From NCBI GenBank assembly GCA_916048095.2, contig OU696585.1:5801460-5865459 (forward strand): DNA of 64,000 bases, in the 5' to 3' direction. The position numbers and the translations under genes were made by a program. This stretch comes from Sacculina carcini (taxonomy: Eukaryota > Arthropoda > Thecostraca > Sacculinidae). Under the pieces are notes generated by a model. That model was not told the origin of the DNA, searched no databases, and worked only from the letters and a program-made list of their open reading frames with translations. Below, piece after piece: positions 23,994 to 33,749 of the stretch. Numbering within the stretch: the first letter of the stretch is position 1; each line of letters starts with the position of its first letter.

Positions 23994-26900
23994 CTCATAC
24001 ACACTAGAATGAACTGGATTGCAAATTTACAGCTCAAAATATTATTTTATTCATTCTCCATTGTCGTCATAGCCCGTCTCATCTTCAGACTGTCTGTTAA
24101 ATTACTGTCAAATTAATGTTTTATGTGCGGTGTTGACATTTTATAGGCTTGATATTAGCACCTATTTGTAATTCGCACCTACGTGTGAAACACCGTGTGG
24201 TGCAGTGAGATTTTGCTCATTGCTGAAAAAATTGAATTCGCATGTGCCTGTAATCCAATCTTACAATCCAGCTGCGTGCGAAATCTCACGCCACAACAGG
24301 GTTGCCTTGTCTGGTCTTTTAAGGTTAATTGGGCGTCTTTTAAGTTTTTTACCGTGAGCCATCAGTGCCGTTTTTATATTGTAAATTATATTTTGTATAT
24401 TTAAATGAAGAAAAAACAAACATCGTGAATGTGCATTAAAGTCAACGTCACCTCCCAAAGATCTGGCTTAACAAGATCCTCGAGACCTCGATGACATTTT
24501 GCTAATACACTTCAAGGAAGCTCATTAATCATTGGCGTGCACAGTATCACTTCGCACCATTCATTATCCATTTAATGAATAATGATTTGTTGCCTGCCTG
24601 CCTGCATCAGAGTGGACCGGCGACCTATGTGATACTATTTTTACCAATTTGATATTAAAGTCGTGATAATCAGTTGACGTTTCGCTCTGGGATTGGCTGA
24701 CAATAACATTGTATATAGGTATGATATTATTTGAGAAGATATGAAAAAAAATTAAAATGTTACGTGAAAGAGAGTCGAGAAAGTGTAAATGTCTTATAAA
24801 GGAAAGTAGTTATGTTTGTTGATCTCAAATAATGACGGATATTTAATAAAACATAATATGTCCATTGGACCCATTGGTATAAGGAGAGCTAAGTGTTGAA
24901 TAAACAATGGTAGGACTTTTTCTCGTCTGCTTTCAATTAGCAAACATTATGTTTGAAATGTAAGTATGCAACTGCTTGTAATGCAGGTATTTCCGAGGTT
25001 GAACATGAAAATTGCAGCGCCGTTGACACGGAGGACGGAAAATTTATCATCAATTTTGTCAATTGTGACGACCGTCTTGGCGCATTATGTTCTAAAGGTA
25101 AGAAAGTTCACATACAGATAAACTATAAGCGTCGCTAATATGATTGTAAACAATGGTTTCAATATGTTTATAGCTGACTAGATTTATTATTGCGAGAAAT
25201 GCATATTACTAGGGCTGTCAAAAGTTAATAAAGTTACTTTTTCACCTAAAGGTCACTTTTTCATAAGCTACCTAAAACTGCATGAAAAACTTGTGTACGA
25301 TAATTATTAAAAAAATTATTAGGTTACCAAAAGTTACTTTTTCATCGTTAGGTTACTTTTTTGCTTTTAAGGTTACTTTTTTATCGTCATGTTACCTTTT
25401 GTTATTTTTCTTGTTATTAGGTAAGTTAACCACGAAGTTTGGTGACTTTTTGCAGATAAGCGGCACAAATACGGTATATATGAGGATAAAATAGGAAAAG
25501 AGATGGAATATTAGGTCTGAAGATCAAAAACTGTCAACATTTCTGCTGTTAGGATTTAGCAATTGATATTCATCTTAATATCCGTGCTACTCGATATTTA
25601 TACGTTTTTGGGTACGCAGGAAAGTGTAATTCCATTTTAGTAAATGTCCACGAACCGGAGGGTGTCGTGAGATGTTTGGAGCGTGGTATAGTACGATGTG
25701 TGAGCTCTCTATACCAGATACTGCACTGTAGCACTTGGCAGTACGTATTTACTTTAACAGGAATTTGCAAGTGATTTTCAGGGCGTGAGATAGCGCCATT
25801 ATCCCACGTTTGACATATGGGAGGACGGGGGGCATTGACACATGCAGTGTTTACGCTACTGTAGTACGTGCTATTTGATAAAAAGTTCCATTGAAAAAAT
25901 ATAAAGAACATTATTGCGACCATTACTAAAAATATTTACATTTGCAATTAGTGTATTTTGCATTTGTATGAGCTTTCCACTTAAAATTATATTTTGATGG
26001 TTATGCTCCTTTTTTCGATGTTAGCTAAATTATGTTAAGTCACTTTTGGTTGTTTGTCATAAAAATGGTACCAGATCGGAGAGAGGATGGGAAAATAGTA
26101 CCAACTCGGAAAGAGGATAGAAAAGAAGGACTAGTGTATTTTCTTCCTTCAGAATTGCAAACAGAAATTGACCTTTTTTGAAGGAGGTTATTTTTAGGTT
26201 ACCTTTTTATTGGTTTTTAGGTTACTTTATATGTTCACAAACAAACAACAAACAAACCGTGTATTTCATATAGCGCACTAATCAGCAAAGGCGTGATAAA
26301 CATGTGATAAAACGATACAAAAGTGATAATAACATTAAAACTCAGGTTATTTTTAGGTTACTTTTTTAGGTTACTTTTTCTCGAAAATGAAGTTACTTTT
26401 TTCTTATTTTTAGGTTACTTTTTTGACAGCCCTACATATTACTGTTACGTGATAGCTGGTTCCGTTCTTTGTTATATGCGCGCCATAGCGCACAAAACAA
26501 AGCGGTGTAGTACATCAGATATATATTATAAACACACGCCAACAATAGTACATTGTATATCACAAGGCTGTATGCCAGTAAAGCTTTGGCACGAAGGCCG
26601 CGGCACAGAATTCCTTAACAGTGGTGTAGGGAGTCCTCCACTGCAACAGATTTAGATGTTTATTACATTTAGATGATAAATAAAATATGCATGCCACGCT
26701 ACATTACCATTCATGCCATGCATTCCTAACAAACCAACCATAATATATTGATAGTCATGGCTATATATCACCACAACTATATATCAACATACCACAACAC
26801 CAACACTATCACTGAGATTTGCTATTTTCCACATTTCAAGCATATAGTACATCTATGCGTCTAACGGTGTTATATCATAGTGTGTACGATTGGCAGCAAG

Positions 26901-29900
26901 ATTTGGAATCGGTTTGTGAGGCCCGAACAAGTCAGTAGAGGGCGAGGATCGGTCACGAGGATGAGAGCTGTCGCGTAGACATTGAGGGAAAACCTGTGAT
27001 AATACTACCACCATTATCCCATACTGAAAAACATATCGCTTAGCAATGGCATAATATCGCCATATTACGTATTATATCACTGTGACATATTTTCGGTTTG
27101 TATCTTAATATTTACCTATGTGATTGTTAACTCGTTAATAGTCTGCCAGTATATAATTAGCATTTTGCATGAGTCGCTTTGAGACGTCCAGACGCTTTGA
27201 TACGTCTGCTACAACAAAACAGCCAATCACATGTCTAAATTGTCACGATAAATACCTATTGGAAGATACGGGTCTCGATTTGTCAGCTTCAAATGATATG
27301 ATAGAGAGTACCTATGACTTTGGAATACAACGTCCTCTCGTTTGGTTAGAACCGTGCTAATCCTTTTCAACTCAACACGTGAAATGATTCCACCAAGGTA
27401 GCGAAATTTGAAAGATGTTTTCTGTAGAATTCTTCAGGTCGATGAATTTATATGAATTTCTACCTAGCGGTCAGTGCGGGAATTTAGAGGTTGAGTGGTC
27501 GTTGGCTATCGATTGAATCATCCGTCTATTGCAGCCGGTCTATGTAAATAATCATAAATTGTAGACCAAAATAGTATTGAAACAATGAAACAGTATATCT
27601 TAAGAGTTGCAGAATAACACGTACTTTCAGCCTGGCATACCGGGACCTTCACCCGGGTATAATGATGCTATAACAAATAAATGTTTTTGTTAACCTTGGG
27701 AGGGACTATACATACAAGTAGAACAAAGTCATTTCTCCTAGAAACATTGTCGTGTTTTTTTCAATGGTTCAAATGAGTTGTGCACACATTAAAATAATCA
27801 AGCTTCTACAAATTTTAACATGAATCGAGGGTGCAAAATTAGCAGAGCATACATCCAATGAGAGATCAGCAAGTCAACAAACAAATAGTGCCAGGATAAT
27901 ACTAATCAGGGCAAGTATAAATTTAACGGAAATTATAGTATATTTGTTTGATTTGTGATCATTAAATATGCCGAGTTTAAAATTTTATTATTGATTGCAC
28001 CGTAATTATATGCTGCTAAAGTATTTATCATAAATTGTGTTATGCACAGATTTGTCTGCAATTGTCGATCGGAATACAACATCAAGATCGCCAGTTACAG
28101 ATGAAACAAGCACTACAGCTGGTCCAGGTAATTTGTTGTCTATTACAGTTCAAAACATAATATCAGTCACAATGCACAAAGTATGAACACACAATGGAAA
28201 CGGACAAATACAATGACATATATACCAGGTAACAAGAAAACATTTAAACTTATATATAGTCGGAAGCGAATCAGTATAGTAAAATGAGCGGATGAAGTAG
28301 TTGAATGCAAGTAAAAACACATAAAATGGAGTAATTGCAGATATAGAGATTCACTTGCAATATGGCCAAAAATACACAATGTGTCAGATAATTAGCAACA
28401 TAGAAAGTGTGTAAATATTGGCATTTTAAACTAAAATTGTGAATGATTAATTTTTTTGATAATGCCAAATTGAGAAATTTGTATATATGTTTATCAAGTG
28501 TCAAGTTCAAGCACCATGCTAAGGTAAATGTTACGGGGGCAAAGGAAAATGTTGAGGGGGCATGGCGAAGCATGAAGAGCTACACTCGAGCGCTGACTAC
28601 ATGATATACTAGTAAGAGACTGGGCACACTGATTCAATGTTATAACTGACTAACACACACTGTATAAATGTTATAATTTATCATTTTATTTTTGTCCTGT
28701 GACGCCAGATGAGAATGCCAATGACACAAATGGCAGTGATGTCGCATCGCAAGATCGTGCATCCAACACCGGTACGATTCCAATAACTCGGATCTTGTTG
28801 TCTAGTTGGATTGAGCAAGTGCATTTCAGTATCAGATATGGAATATTATATTTAATCATTTTGCTTCAGTAGCTTTGTGTCATATTGTTTCACCATTTCT
28901 AGCGTTTTTAATTACCTCCATTTACGTTGGCGTAATCTATTATCTGTGTAAGTAATATTATCTATATTTTAAAACATTGTCTGAATATTGCACGTATTGA
29001 ATCCCTGAGAAGAAGCGATTGAATTATTGTTTAACAATATGGAATCATTTGCTGAATCTCTGTAGTAGTGCACTTAAGACATTTCAATCCATTTTAATTA
29101 CGGATAAAAATGATGCAGTTGAGAAAACCAATTTGTGTTCTCAACACTCGCAAGTTTAACAACAATATTGTGTTAATGTTGTTTGTTACAGCTCGTGACA
29201 CCGGCTTTGTTTTACTGGGTGTTGGATCGATGGCTCTCATGGCGGCTGTAGGTGTTTACATTAGATACCAGAAGAGGCAGGCTACCGTCCCAAACATAGT
29301 CGAGGGTACGGACACGGCTCCTTTTATAGGCATAGAGCTCCAGAGCCTGCCTCCGGCACCGTAAGTCTACTAATTTATATTTCCCATTTTCAGCGATGGC
29401 TAGTGGTGGCGCCAAGATGTTTCCGATGGGGGAATTGAGGGAGATTGAAAAAAAGTAGTGGGAGTTTGGGAAAACATAAACAGCTACACTCTTACGCTGA
29501 CTAAATAATATTATAATAAGGGACTCGGGCGCACTGATATAATCCCCGAAATTGAAGCATTCCTCATTTATAGCGGTAGGACAGTATCATTTACAGTGGC
29601 AAGAAAGATTAATATCCATGATTATCATTTTTGGGAGGCTTAGATGTGGCTTGGCATATTCGAGGGGTCTTCAGCCCCCAAGCCAACCCCCTTGGCGCCG
29701 CCACTGGTGATAACACTCATCGGCCTAAATCAATAAAGCAATACAGTGGAAACAAAACATATACCTCACTAGAAAAAAGATTGGCCCTTACAAAAAAATG
29801 TTCGGCCTAATAACTAGGCCGATTATTTGTTTCAAAAATACTCAAAAGTTTGCCCAAGCTCAGCTTTCGGGACAATTATTAACTAGGCCGATCATTTTTA

Positions 29901-31527
29901 TCTCCTGGTCATTTTTTTAACATTTCTTATCAAATATTTGTTATTTTAAATATTTAATTTTTTTATTCTGAATGTAGGTTTATATCTAAGCATTGTTTTG
30001 AAAACTTAAATACGCATTCACCTCGTACACGCTGAATAGGTTTTCTGTATCATAAAAGTTTGATATTTAACGTTTAAGTTTAGACAGGTGATAACTAGTG
30101 TTCATTTGTTGAATTAAACGCATTGCAGTCAAGAGCGGGCATTGTTTTATTAAGTTTAGGCTCGACATAACTGAAGCACATAAACAATTCATGTTTCCAA
30201 AACTAAATGAACGAGTATTCATTGAGATTTTTCAACATTCCTGATATTAGCTCAGAAGGTGCTATATAAGGAAAAATGCAATTTGAACTCGTTCAACAGT
30301 TATATTTATAACATTGGGATTTTACCGTCGTATCCGCTTTTCAATGCGGTATCTTGAGCCGATGCAATATCTTATGCTCCACGAAGACGTTACTCGGATC
30401 CCATTATGAGTCAGGCAACATTCTAATAGAGTTCCGACTTTGGGAATCCAGGTAAGCGGGAGCCCCTGGAATGTTAAAAAGAAAAATGTTAATACCATGT
30501 GTAGGGCAACGGTGTCCTTAAACACTGGGTTGTCGCCGGCCGGGGAGTTTGGGGATGGTTGCTACCACTATGCCGGTACCCTGGATTATATCCTAACGGT
30601 GTGCCTTAAGCATTCATGATGCCAATATAATCGACGTATATGACCCAGCAATGAAGTGGCTGATATCACATGTAGGATGTGTGCTTTCTGTGCTGGTTTA
30701 TCATTTGGTTAGTGTTGGTTGCTCATTTTATGAGTCTTCATGACTTTGGATGATGAAAAACTTCGGTTTAATGTGACAGCTGTTTGCACAAAATCTCATC
30801 TACTTCCACCAGTTCAATCAACCTTGTTCGCGTGACAACTAGTACCGACATTTCCTCAATCCAATGTACAATATGATTTGAACTGAAACTTTCATCTATA
30901 GCAATCAATGTGGATGTAAAACCAATGATCATATTTTGATTTGTGAATTTTAACATATGCTGGTTTTATCATTGGCTTGTGTGTGTTTTCAGTACTCCGC
31001 CGATCGTCCCAGCGACAACCCAGCCAACTACCTCAGCGACAAACATGCCATCGGCACTAAAAACAACCATGCCAACTATTCCACAAAGGACTCTTTCAAC
31101 TACCCCAAGGACAACACTGCCAACTACCCCAGCAACAACTCAAACAACTAGCCCACAATCAACTCTGCCAATTATGCCAAACACAATCCTTCAAACTACT
31201 CCTGAAGCAGCACGGTCCACTACACCTGAAACAACACGGCCATCTACCCCAGAGACTATCCCAGGATTAAAGCACAGAAAAAATCGCAAGGCCAGAAAAG
31301 CGGCAAAACCGGAGGAGAAGGAAGAAAAAGATGTAAAGACCGACGGAAATAAGAGACAAATAATATTAATACCCGAGGAGGAAGAACCCCTATATCAATT
31401 ATACAAAGATAACCCTGAAATGATAAAGTTTAGACATTATAGGCCGCACGACCAGCCAGGGCACATCTGCAGAAAAGGCGTTGACTGTAGGGCGCTATAT
31501 ACGATGCCCAATAAGAAGAAAAAATAA
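19721..31527 (+). CDS. type I membrane C-type-lectin-like receptor gene (9 exons)
   Basis: Joining 19721-19790, 21851-22046, 22854-22921, 24987-25097, 28050-28127, 28709-28771, (28903-28947), 29192-29360 and 30993-31527 keeps frame throughout, with GT-AG at every join: 429 aa, or 444 with the bracketed exon. Order: signal peptide (1 to about 21), CTLD with paired cysteines (about 30-147) and several N-glycosylation sites, Ser/Thr-rich stalk (148-195), membrane span (200-219) followed by RYQKR, a Thr/Pro-rich mucin-like segment (about 253-344), a basic stretch and a Tyr- and Lys-containing tail. EPN, QPD and WND sugar-binding motifs are absent, so calcium-dependent sugar binding is not expected. 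A cell-surface recognition role is inferred only. The ligand is unknown. Confidence 0.75.
20304..20607. mobile_element. hAT-type MITE in intron 1
   Basis: Ends CAGTGGTCCTCAAAC and, inverted, CAGCAGGAGTTCTCAGCC, the usual CAGTGGTTCTCAACC-like terminus of hAT elements. Flanks share TAGTG (ttctagtg and ctgtagtg, 6 of 8 matching), an eroded 8-bp duplication. No coding content. Confidence 0.6.
20608..21850. other. remainder of intron 1
   Basis: AT-rich and mostly featureless. 20,640-21,180 holds short broken plus-strand frames, such as GWMKQIARDFDQSGECFRYI and FYGDPSGREGGKRRTALSGH-like runs with stops. They look like the relic of a coding or retroposed sequence I cannot name. Confidence 0.3.
21851..22046 (+). 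CDS. lectin receptor exon 2 (N-terminal CTLD)
   Basis: The acceptor is CTCACAG and the donor GTATGA. Residues 24-88 include C30, the second Cys in DGNICFVYIG and YPYAALECKQLNMELHQI, the helix of the CTLD fold with its Cys. If not spliced at 22,047 the frame stops at 22,095. Confidence 0.75.
22192..22494. mobile_element. hAT MITE, 303 bp, perfect 8-bp duplication
   Basis: Inverted ends CAGTGACGGCGCCA and TGGCGCCGCCATTG are flanked on both sides by TTCCCCTT (22,184-22,191 and 22,495-22,502). A poly-G run lies near the left end. Related copies are at 29,401-29,706 and, in part, 28,523-28,650. Confidence 0.85.
22553..22725. mobile_element. hAT-like MITE, 173 bp, perfect 8-bp duplication
   Basis: Ends CAGAGCCGTAGC and CGGCTTTG (inverted CAAAGCCGTTGC) are flanked by CATGCACT (22,545-22,552 and 22,726-22,733). 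The inside is rich in C and G runs. No coding content. Confidence 0.85.
22854..22921 (+). CDS. lectin receptor exon 3 (middle CTLD)
   Basis: The acceptor is TTTTTACAAG and the donor GTAACA. It encodes W89 (split codon) then KMSVNWTKTNRYFWVNASKF, with two N-glycosylation sequons. FWVN stands where CTLDs usually have W-V-D-G. Confidence 0.7.
22936..23001. repeat. (TA)n microsatellite at PLE end
   Basis: Pure TA repeat bounding the left arm of the PLE palindrome, 15 bp after exon 3. Confidence 0.95.
23147..23195 (-). ncRNA. hammerhead-ribozyme motif, left PLE arm
   Basis: Minus-strand copy of the motif at 23,775-23,822: CTGACGA, hairpin GGCTA-GTGA-TAGCC, then GAAA. The stem III half reads TGTACC instead of GGTACC, so pairing there is weakened. 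Confidence 0.6.
23775..23822 (+). ncRNA. hammerhead ribozyme, right PLE arm
   Basis: CTGACGA (23,781-23,787), stem II GGCTA-GTGA-TAGCC (23,789-23,802), GAAA (23,803-23,806), a tiny stem III AGG-TA-CCT (23,806-23,813), cleavage-site C23,814, and stem I pairing of TTCTC (23,776-23,780) with GAGGA (23,815-23,819). All core positions are met. The 2-nt loop III suggests activity as a dimer, as reported for PLE hammerheads. Confidence 0.75.
23943..23991. repeat. (TA)n microsatellite at PLE end
   Basis: Pure TA repeat bounding the right arm of the PLE palindrome. Confidence 0.95.
24041..24986. other. remainder of intron 3
   Basis: AT-rich, with no exon I can support. It includes a CAGACTGTCTGTTAAATTACTG-like border to the PLE tail and short direct repeats (TGCCTGCCTGCC at about 24,592). 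Confidence 0.3.
24987..25097 (+). CDS. lectin receptor exon 4 (C-terminal CTLD)
   Basis: The acceptor is TGTAATGCAG and the donor GTAAGA; 111 nt, phases 1 and 1. It encodes ENCSAV and INFVNCDDRLGALCSK, giving the three closing cysteines of a CTLD. FVNC stands where WND-C is usual. Confidence 0.75.
25210..26434. mobile_element. 1.2-kb hAT-type element in intron 4
   Basis: Inverted ends TAGGGCTGTCAAAA and TTTTGACAGCCCTA are flanked by exact CATATTAC (25,202-25,209 and 26,435-26,442). The subterminal regions hold many AGGTTACTTTTT repeats, about 210 bp on the left and 290 bp on the right. No transposase motif is present, but a minus-strand ORF lies in the middle. Related ends occur at 48,749 and perhaps 1308 and 4796. 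Confidence 0.85.
25570..25923 (-). CDS. unrecognised secreted-protein-like ORF inside the hAT element
   Basis: A 117-residue frame begins MVAIMFFIFFQWNFLSNS, a plausible signal peptide, then has four cysteines (TACVNAPRPPICQTW and NTYCQVLQCSIW) and a basic C-terminus ending in a stop. It has no resemblance I know to a transposase. It may be captured host sequence carried by a non-autonomous element, or chance. No promoter or splice site was defined. Confidence 0.35.
   Translation of the reverse strand: MVAIMFFIFFQWNFLSNSTYYSSVNTACVNAPRPPICQTWDNGAISRPENHLQIPVKVNTYCQVLQCSIWYRELTHRTIPRSKHLTTPSGSWTFTKMELHFPAYPKTYKYRVARILR
26443..28049. other. remainder of intron 4
   Basis: AT-rich, no supported exon. 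A 63-codon frame at 27,169-27,360 has no splice context or motif. Confidence 0.3.
28050..28127 (+). CDS. lectin receptor exon 5 (stalk)
   Basis: 78 nt, phases 1 and 1, acceptor TTATGCACAG, donor GTAATT. Encodes DLSAIVDRNTTSRSPVTDET and more, a Ser/Thr-rich stalk with one sequon (NTT). Confidence 0.7.
28523..28650. repeat. fragment of the GGCGCCGCC hAT MITE
   Basis: Shares GGGGGCATGGCGAAGCATGA and CACTCGAGCGCTGACTACAT with 22,250-22,320 and 29,455-29,530. No inverted ends remain. Confidence 0.6.
28709..28771 (+). CDS. lectin receptor exon 6 (stalk)
   Basis: 63 nt, phases 1 and 1, acceptor GACGCCAG, donor GTACGA. Encodes DENANDTNGSDVASQDRASN, with sequons NDT and NGS. Confidence 0.7.
28903..28947 (+). 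CDS. lectin receptor exon 7, candidate 45-nt cassette exon
   Basis: A good acceptor (TTTCACCATTTCTAG) and donor (GTAAGT) bound 45 nt, phases 1 and 1, so it can be skipped without a frame change. It encodes the hydrophobic AFLITSIYVGVIYYL, which would sit just before the membrane span of exon 8. Its use is predicted only from sites and frame. Confidence 0.45.
29192..29360 (+). CDS. lectin receptor exon 8 (membrane span and juxtamembrane)
   Basis: The acceptor is GTTTGTTACAG and the donor GTAAGT; 169 nt, phases 1 and 2. GFVLLGVGSMALMAAVGVYI is the span and RYQKRQ the stop-transfer. If intron 8 is retained, the donor itself gives CCG-TAA, ending the protein at 251 residues, a simple route to a short isoform. 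Confidence 0.75.
29401..29706. mobile_element. GGCGCCGCC hAT MITE in intron 8
   Basis: About 306 bp with ends TAGTGGTGGCGCCA and TGGCGCCGCCACTG, homologous to 22,192-22,494. The flanking 8-mers GCGATGGC and GTGATAAC match at 5 of 8, so this is an older insertion. Confidence 0.75.
29707..30992. other. remainder of intron 8
   Basis: AT-rich. AACTAGGCCGATNATT is repeated at about 29,813 and 29,880. No exon supported. Confidence 0.3.
30993..31527 (+). CDS. lectin receptor exon 9 (Thr/Pro-rich region and tail)
   Basis: The acceptor is GTGTGTTTTCAG and the stop TAA is at 31,525-31,527. The frame joins exon 8 exactly (CC plus T). About 92 residues of T/P-rich repeats (TTPETTRPSTPETIPG at the end) lead to KHRKNRKARKAAK, an acidic EEEE run, PLYQLYKDNPEMIKF and a KKKK end. 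A mucin-like segment after the membrane span is odd. Either it is cytoplasmic, or this exon also serves another isoform or gene. Confidence 0.7.
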
Positions 31528-31680
31528 GCTTTATATGAGTATTTCTTAGGGAAATTATTATTTAGTGATTATAATTAATACTTTAATAATTTAAATCAAT
31601 TTATTTAATATTTAAATTTTCATATAACTTAGTGCTACCGTGCTTAGCTCCTTGAATCAGTCTGGCTGATTCAAGTAGCT

Positions 31681-32465
31681 ATGTCTAAATCTCATCATTC
31701 CTGGATTATCTTTGTATAATTGATATGAAACAACAACAACAACAACAACATGTATTTGATATAGCGCACTTTCGAGGGCAAACGGCGCGAGCAGGAGCAG
31801 AGTAATAAAACTGTAGACACAGAGCGGTATGGGGATATGGGGACAAAAATAAGGAGCACAAATCGACAGAAAGTACATGGGTGCTTGCAAAATTGAATAC
31901 ATACATACACAAACGCATGCAAACAAACACATACACACGCGCATATATACACATACACATGCATACACATATACATATATGAATAATGTAATGTAATAGA
32001 GAATATAATGAAAAGAGAGAAAATATATAATGAATAGAGAAAAGAAGGCAAAGTGAAAATTAAAAAGAGAATAAAAAAGCATAGGATATAAAATAATAAA
32101 AATAAATGTTAGATAGCCGTTGGCTAGCGAGTAGATCTTCCGCCCTTGGACAGGTTTAATTTTTAGTCCTGCTGGGTGTCTAGCCATCCTCCTCACTGGT
32201 GGGAACCAGTGGGGGAGCCTGTTTAGTCGCCGACCACTCGACTATGAGACTGGTTGTACTGGGCTACACAGTACCAGTAGCAGGAATTCTCCTGACCAGA
32301 CAATATAGGGGTTCTTCATCTTCGGGTATGAGTATTAGCTGCTGTCTTTCATTTCCGTCGGTCTTTGCAGCCTTCGGAACGTGTGTGGTGGAGAAAATTC
32401 TGCCACAGGTACATGTCAGGAAATTTTGCCGCTTGGCTTGCTCTCCGATTTTTTTTCGCTTAAGT
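31681..32465 (-). pseudogene. inverted copy of lectin exon 9 tail, split by an insertion
   Basis: Read on the minus strand, 32,302-32,465 gives KTDGNERQQLILIPEDEEPL and 31,681-31,726 continues YQLYKDNPGMMRFRH, matching residues near the end of exon 9 (KTDGNKRQIILIPEEEEPL, YQLYKDNPEMIKFRH). The 575-bp element at 31,727-32,301 interrupts it exactly between PLY and QLY. A short unrelated insert also lies upstream of KTDG. Confidence 0.8.
31727..32301 (-). mobile_element. short LINE-derived or SINE-like element
   Basis: Inserted in the exon copy with short duplication ATAT (gATAT/aATAT). On the minus strand it starts GTCTGGTCAGGAGAATTCCT, carries a head shared with the 5' region of the LINE at 10,440-10,610, has a pyrimidine- and (TG)-rich body, and ends GCGCTATATCAAATACATG followed by (TTG)n. 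The head and tail come from two different LINE types. No ORF is convincing. Confidence 0.7.
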
Positions 32466-32549
32466 ATTGTATACCGTTACATAAGATATAATGAAACAAA
32501 TGTATAACACCTTACAGTCTACGCCTTTCGTACAAGCATATACATACGA

Positions 32550-33060
32550 ATATATGTATATGTTCATATATGTATGTATATGTATACATTCATATATTTA
32601 TATGTGTATGCATGTGTATGTGTTTAAAGTTTAAAATTTACTCTCTTGTTAATTTTCACTTTGCTTTATTTTCTCTCTTCCCATTATATATTTTCTCTCT
32701 TCCCATTATATATTTTCTCTCTTTCCATTATATTCTCTATTACACTACATTATTCATATATGTATATGTGTATGCATGTATATGTGTATATATGTGCGTG
32801 TGTATGTGTTCGTGTGCATATGTTTGTGTGTATGTTTGTGTGTATGCATTTGTATGTGTATGTTCGTGTGCATGTGTTTGTGTATGTATGTATTCAATTT
32901 TGCAAGCACCCATGTACTTTCCGTCGATTTGTGCTCCTTATTTTTGTCTCCATACCGCTCTGTGTCTAAACTTTTATTACTCTGCTCCTGCTCGCGCCTT
33001 TGCCCTCAAAAGTGCGCTATATTAAATACATGTTGTTGTTGTTGTTGTTTTTGTTGTTGT
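32550..33060 (+). repeat. 5'-truncated copy of the 31,727 element
   Basis: Plus-strand copy of the body and tail: TATATGTATATGTGTATGCATG, TTTTGCAAGCACCCATGTAC and GCGCTATATTAAATACATG plus (TTG)n match 31,727-32,100 inverted. The head is missing. Confidence 0.75.
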
Positions 33061-33749
33061 TATGATCACCTAAAACCTATTTTTTCTTTTCATTTGGTAT
33101 TGTGTGTAGTCAGGAATACAACAGTATAAAAGTGACCAAAACGATGTTGGCTCAAAGTTACGTGAATACACAATATATTTTAGTTGAAGATAATGGAAAG
33201 GCGAGCTTATTTAATCCATTATCGAGAGAAAGTTAGAATCTGCTAGTGTTGTGACAGAGGCTTCGTCCATAAGCTCACGGTTATAGGGTAAATGAAAAAT
33301 TGGCCTTAAACGAATATAGGACAATCAGTAAATGATAAATGGTCGGAAAATATTATTCTTATTGAACTGTTACATATATTTCTCCTCTTGCGGAATCAAT
33401 AAAATAGGCATTCCTTTCTTATAGTCGGCCTATATTCTTATGTCGTGAATAATTGGTAGGGTCCATATTGTAGAGTCGCTACCAGAATTCTAATGTAACA
33501 AGCTATATATTCGATACGATACGACAATCCAAACCAGAATGATTTGATAAAGGAACATACCTTCAACAAATCTCGGGCAACGCCCCAACACATAATGAAA
33601 CAAACGCGTCACAATAATGCATTAAGCCTAGAAACAAAAGCATACGCGGTACAATCGTGGCGCAAATGTCTCAAACACTACACATATTCACACTCATGCA
33701 AAAAAGTTCTGATCCAAAGAAATCGTAGTCCTTATGGGCGTAGCGAGCT
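33061..33749. other. spacer, nothing recognised
   Basis: AT-rich DNA without a supported exon. 33,560-33,720 could be the 3' untranslated region or LTR of the neighbouring integrase fragment. Confidence 0.3.

Noticed and set aside
27169-27360. 63-codon ORF in intron 4
   Set aside because: No splice site agreement with the receptor frame and no motif.
30957-31151. Alternative frame of exon 9 (Asn/Tyr-rich)
   Set aside because: Overlaps exon 9 in another frame and does not join exon 8.
31657-32196. Minus-strand 179-codon ORF with hydrophobic stretches
   Set aside because: It runs through the pyrimidine- and TG-rich body of the SINE-like element into the exon 9 copy; only the exon 9 part is homologous to a protein.
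32570-33129. Plus-strand ORFs rich in Val, Cys and Tyr
   Set aside because: Low-complexity TG/TA repeat translations in the truncated element copy.
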